Below, piece after piece: positions 30,737-32,306 of a DNA stretch of 32,306 bases (its first letter is position 1; each line of letters starts with the position of its first letter). Location: positions 1 through 32,306 of the forward strand of contig JAJYCT010000019.1 of NCBI GenBank assembly GCA_021778125.1, read 5' to 3'. The stretch is from Myxococcales bacterium. GTDB lineage: Bacteria; Myxococcota_A; Polyangia; Polyangiales; Polyangiaceae. The notes under the pieces were generated by a model. It was not told the origin of the DNA. It saw only the letters and a list, made by a program, of their open reading frames with translations, and ran no database searches. A program made the translations under genes and the position numbers.

Positions 30737-31759
30737 ATGCTGCACCCTGATCTGCCGACGCTCTTGCCTCGCACGCTGCTCGCGACGTGCGCCCTCGCGT
30801 GGATGGCCGCGTGCTCGTCGAGCGCATCGACCGAGGCGAGCGGCGACGGTGGGCTCCCGGATGCCGGCACGTCCGGGGACGCGTCGGGCTCGGATCCCGC
30901 GGACGCCGCGGCCGACGCCAATCACCACGACGGCGCGGCGTCCACCGCCCCCGTCCCCTCGTGCCAGGCCGGCGATCGAGAGGAGTGGTCGGGCCCCGTC
31001 GGGACCACGGGGATCGCGCTCGCCGTCTGCTCGGCATGCGGCGCGAGCTACGTCGTGGCCGCGAACGGCAACGCGGGCGACGGGCAGGTGTCGGTCGACA
31101 ACGCGAGCAAGACGATCACGCTCGCGGTCCCCGCCGGCGGGACCGCGACGTCGGCGAAGCTCGCCGACAACCCGGCCGACGGCACGGTGAACGTCTGCGC
31201 CACCGGCGCCTCGCACGCGTGCCTGCCGAACGCGCCGCAGAACCAGCGCTACTGCAACCCGTATCGCGACGTCACGAGCCTCACGCCGGAGCGCATCGAT
31301 CAGGGCGTCGACTACGCCGGCGCGGGCCCCATCTACGCCATCGGCCCGGGGACCATCGACCTCTATCGCAACCGGGACGACACCGGCTGGCCCGGCGGGA
31401 CGTTCGTCTCCTACAAGCTGACCGCCGGTCCCGGCGCGGGACGCGAGATCTTCCTCGCCGAGAACATCGACCTCGATCCGAGCCTGAAGTCCGGATCGTT
31501 CGTCTACGGCGGCACGGTGCTCGGCACGCAGGTCAACGCCTCGCCCGAGTCCGAGTCGGGTTGGGGCGTCGCCGGCGAGGGCGTCACCGCGGAGTACGGC
31601 TGCTACACGGAGGGCTGCACGACGCCGCTCGGGCAGAACTTCAACCAGCTGCTCGGTTGCCTGGGCGCCCCGTCGGGGATCGTCGAGACCGGCGGCTGCT
31701 GTCCGCAGCCGACCGGTTGGCCGACCGACTGGTGCAAGGACCTGGCAGGGTGGCAGTAG
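30737..31759 (+). CDS. Lipoprotein with degenerate M23-peptidase-like domain
   Basis: This is a secreted lipoprotein of 340 residues. The start is ATG 30737 (MLHPDLPTLLPRTLLATCALAWMAAC), with signal and a likely lipid-attachment Cys in MAAC. An Ala/Asp/Gly-rich linker runs to about residue 70. The ectodomain contains RIDQGVDYAGAGPIYAIGPGTIDL (about 186-209) and GWPGGTFVSYKL, then IFLAENIDL and GGTVLGTQ. This order resembles M23/LytM peptidoglycan peptidases (HxGvDfa..G.PvyAi..G.V). However, the first zinc-ligand His is replaced by Asp or Gln, and the later H-x-H is absent, so hydrolase activity is unlikely. Similar degenerate M23-like proteins exist among actinobacterial and myxobacterial secreted proteins. 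It may bind peptidoglycan. The C-terminus has several Cys (CYTEGC, GGCCPQ). Function is unproven. Confidence 0.8.
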   Translation: MLHPDLPTLLPRTLLATCALAWMAACSSSASTEASGDGGLPDAGTSGDASGSDPADAAADANHHDGAASTAPVPSCQAGDREEWSGPVGTTGIALAVCSACGASYVVAANGNAGDGQVSVDNASKTITLAVPAGGTATSAKLADNPADGTVNVCATGASHACLPNAPQNQRYCNPYRDVTSLTPERIDQGVDYAGAGPIYAIGPGTIDLYRNRDDTGWPGGTFVSYKLTAGPGAGREIFLAENIDLDPSLKSGSFVYGGTVLGTQVNASPESESGWGVAGEGVTAEYGCYTEGCTTPLGQNFNQLLGCLGAPSGIVETGGCCPQPTGWPTDWCKDLAGWQ

Positions 31760-31767
31760 CGGCCGCC

Positions 31768-32306
31768 GTGCGCCATCGAGCGCCATCGAGGCTCGCCCGC
31801 GAGCAGGATCACGCCAGAAAGTGCTGGTCCGAGTTCACCGAGGTCAGCTGCCAAGGCCCGGGCACCCTTTGGGTGTCCCGCTCGGGCTACTTCGACGTCA
31901 ACGTGCCCCCCAATCCTCCACCCGACGCGGGCTACCCGCTTGACCGAATCATCGCGCACCCGGATGCGTACGTCGACTCCGGCGCGTGTCAGCCGGGCCA
32001 GCCGATGAGTTGCCAGTACACTCTGCACGACGAGGGCCCGGGATGGAACTACGGTGGTGCGATGGACGAGGCGCTGTTCCACTTCCACGTGGATCCCGGA
32101 CAGCCGACGCCGTCGGACCTCGGGATCGTCCCCATCCCGATCATCACCAGCCTGAGCGATTCCGGCAAGACCTCCTGTACGCCAGGGGCGACCACCCTGC
32201 CGTTCTCGTCCACCGCGTCGGATGGAGCGGCGGTTCACGCGTGTATCGATGAGACGATCGACTTCGGGGCAGGGGCCAACACTCAGGCCTGGCCCGTGGG
32301 CCGAGG
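31768..32306 (+). CDS. Hypothetical protein running off the window end (not in ORF track)
   Basis: This frame is open to the last base, so the track, which needs a stop, omits it. The translation looks real: CWSEFTEVSCQGPGTLWVSR, then an Asp/Pro/Gly-rich stretch, CQYTLHDEGPGWNYGG, ALFHFHVDPGQP, and ACIDETIDFGAG. Residue choice, paired Cys and aromatic content resemble an extracellular domain of the kind in nearby lipoproteins, while other frames here are Arg/Ala-rich. The start is uncertain: GTG 31768 gives MRHRAPSRLAREQDHARKCW and GTG 31750 gives MAVAAAVRHR, and neither is a proper signal peptide. It begins 9 bp after the M23-like lipoprotein stop, so it may be the second gene of that unit or the 5'-truncated remnant of a duplicated secreted protein. 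Family not recognised. Confidence 0.6.
   Translation, partial: MRHRAPSRLAREQDHARKCWSEFTEVSCQGPGTLWVSRSGYFDVNVPPNPPPDAGYPLDRIIAHPDAYVDSGACQPGQPMSCQYTLHDEGPGWNYGGAMDEALFHFHVDPGQPTPSDLGIVPIPIITSLSDSGKTSCTPGATTLPFSSTASDGAAVHACIDETIDFGAGANTQAWPVGR

Overview
The window is very GC-rich DNA. It has long open shadow frames, GC-ending codons, and several cysteine-rich lipoproteins with Asp/Ser/Gly/Thr linkers. Together these suggest a large-genome myxobacterium (Myxococcota, probably Polyangia-like). That assignment comes from style and gene content only; no rRNA or other marker is present.

Layout. (1) 1-1.9 kb: the right part of an IS66-type element, consisting of a transposase cut by the window edge and a small accessory ORF. 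(2) 1.9-3.2 kb: the remains of a Wzx/MATE-type polysaccharide flippase that lacks its 5' half and carries an apparent frameshift. (3) 3.1-17.3 kb: a surface-polysaccharide locus in four transcription units. These are a minus-strand Alg14-like/Alg13-like/WecA-like unit; a plus-strand GT4 glycosyltransferase and asparagine synthetase; a minus-strand carbamoyltransferase and second GT4; and plus-strand carB, gmd and fcl. The implied product is a polyprenol-linked glycan with GDP-L-fucose, an O-carbamoyl group and possibly an amidated uronic acid. (4) 17.4-22.4 kb: a compact lasso-peptide biosynthetic operon set inside the polysaccharide locus. The order is lipoprotein, PF14907-type nucleotidyltransferase, precursor (A), macrolactam synthetase (C), HPr-kinase-like kinase, PqqD-like RRE (B1), transglutaminase-like peptidase (B2). 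Most junctions are 4-bp ATGA overlaps. The predicted core is GGTKGTSETGGHRTNG with a Gly1-Glu8 ring. (5) 22.4-28.4 kb: a Cys-rich lipoprotein with a DSGTV repeat, a UDP-HexNAc 6-dehydrogenase (back to polysaccharide), a collagen-like lipoprotein, and a one-chain ABC transporter that is a candidate lasso exporter. (6) 28.4-32.3 kb: a minus-strand outer-membrane lipoprotein, about 980 bp of gene-free DNA, a minus-strand PH-domain membrane protein, a plus-strand M23-like lipoprotein, and a partial gene running off the end that the ORF track missed.

The two most notable items are the lasso operon and the repeat field. The lasso operon pairs two tailoring-type enzymes (kinase and nucleotidyltransferase) with an unusually hydrophilic core that has no aromatic plug residue and no C-terminal Ser. 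The repeat field at about 29.2-30.0 kb consists of degenerate 20-22-bp units: 22-bp phase holds over about 14 units in one block and 20-bp phase in another, with units in both orientations.
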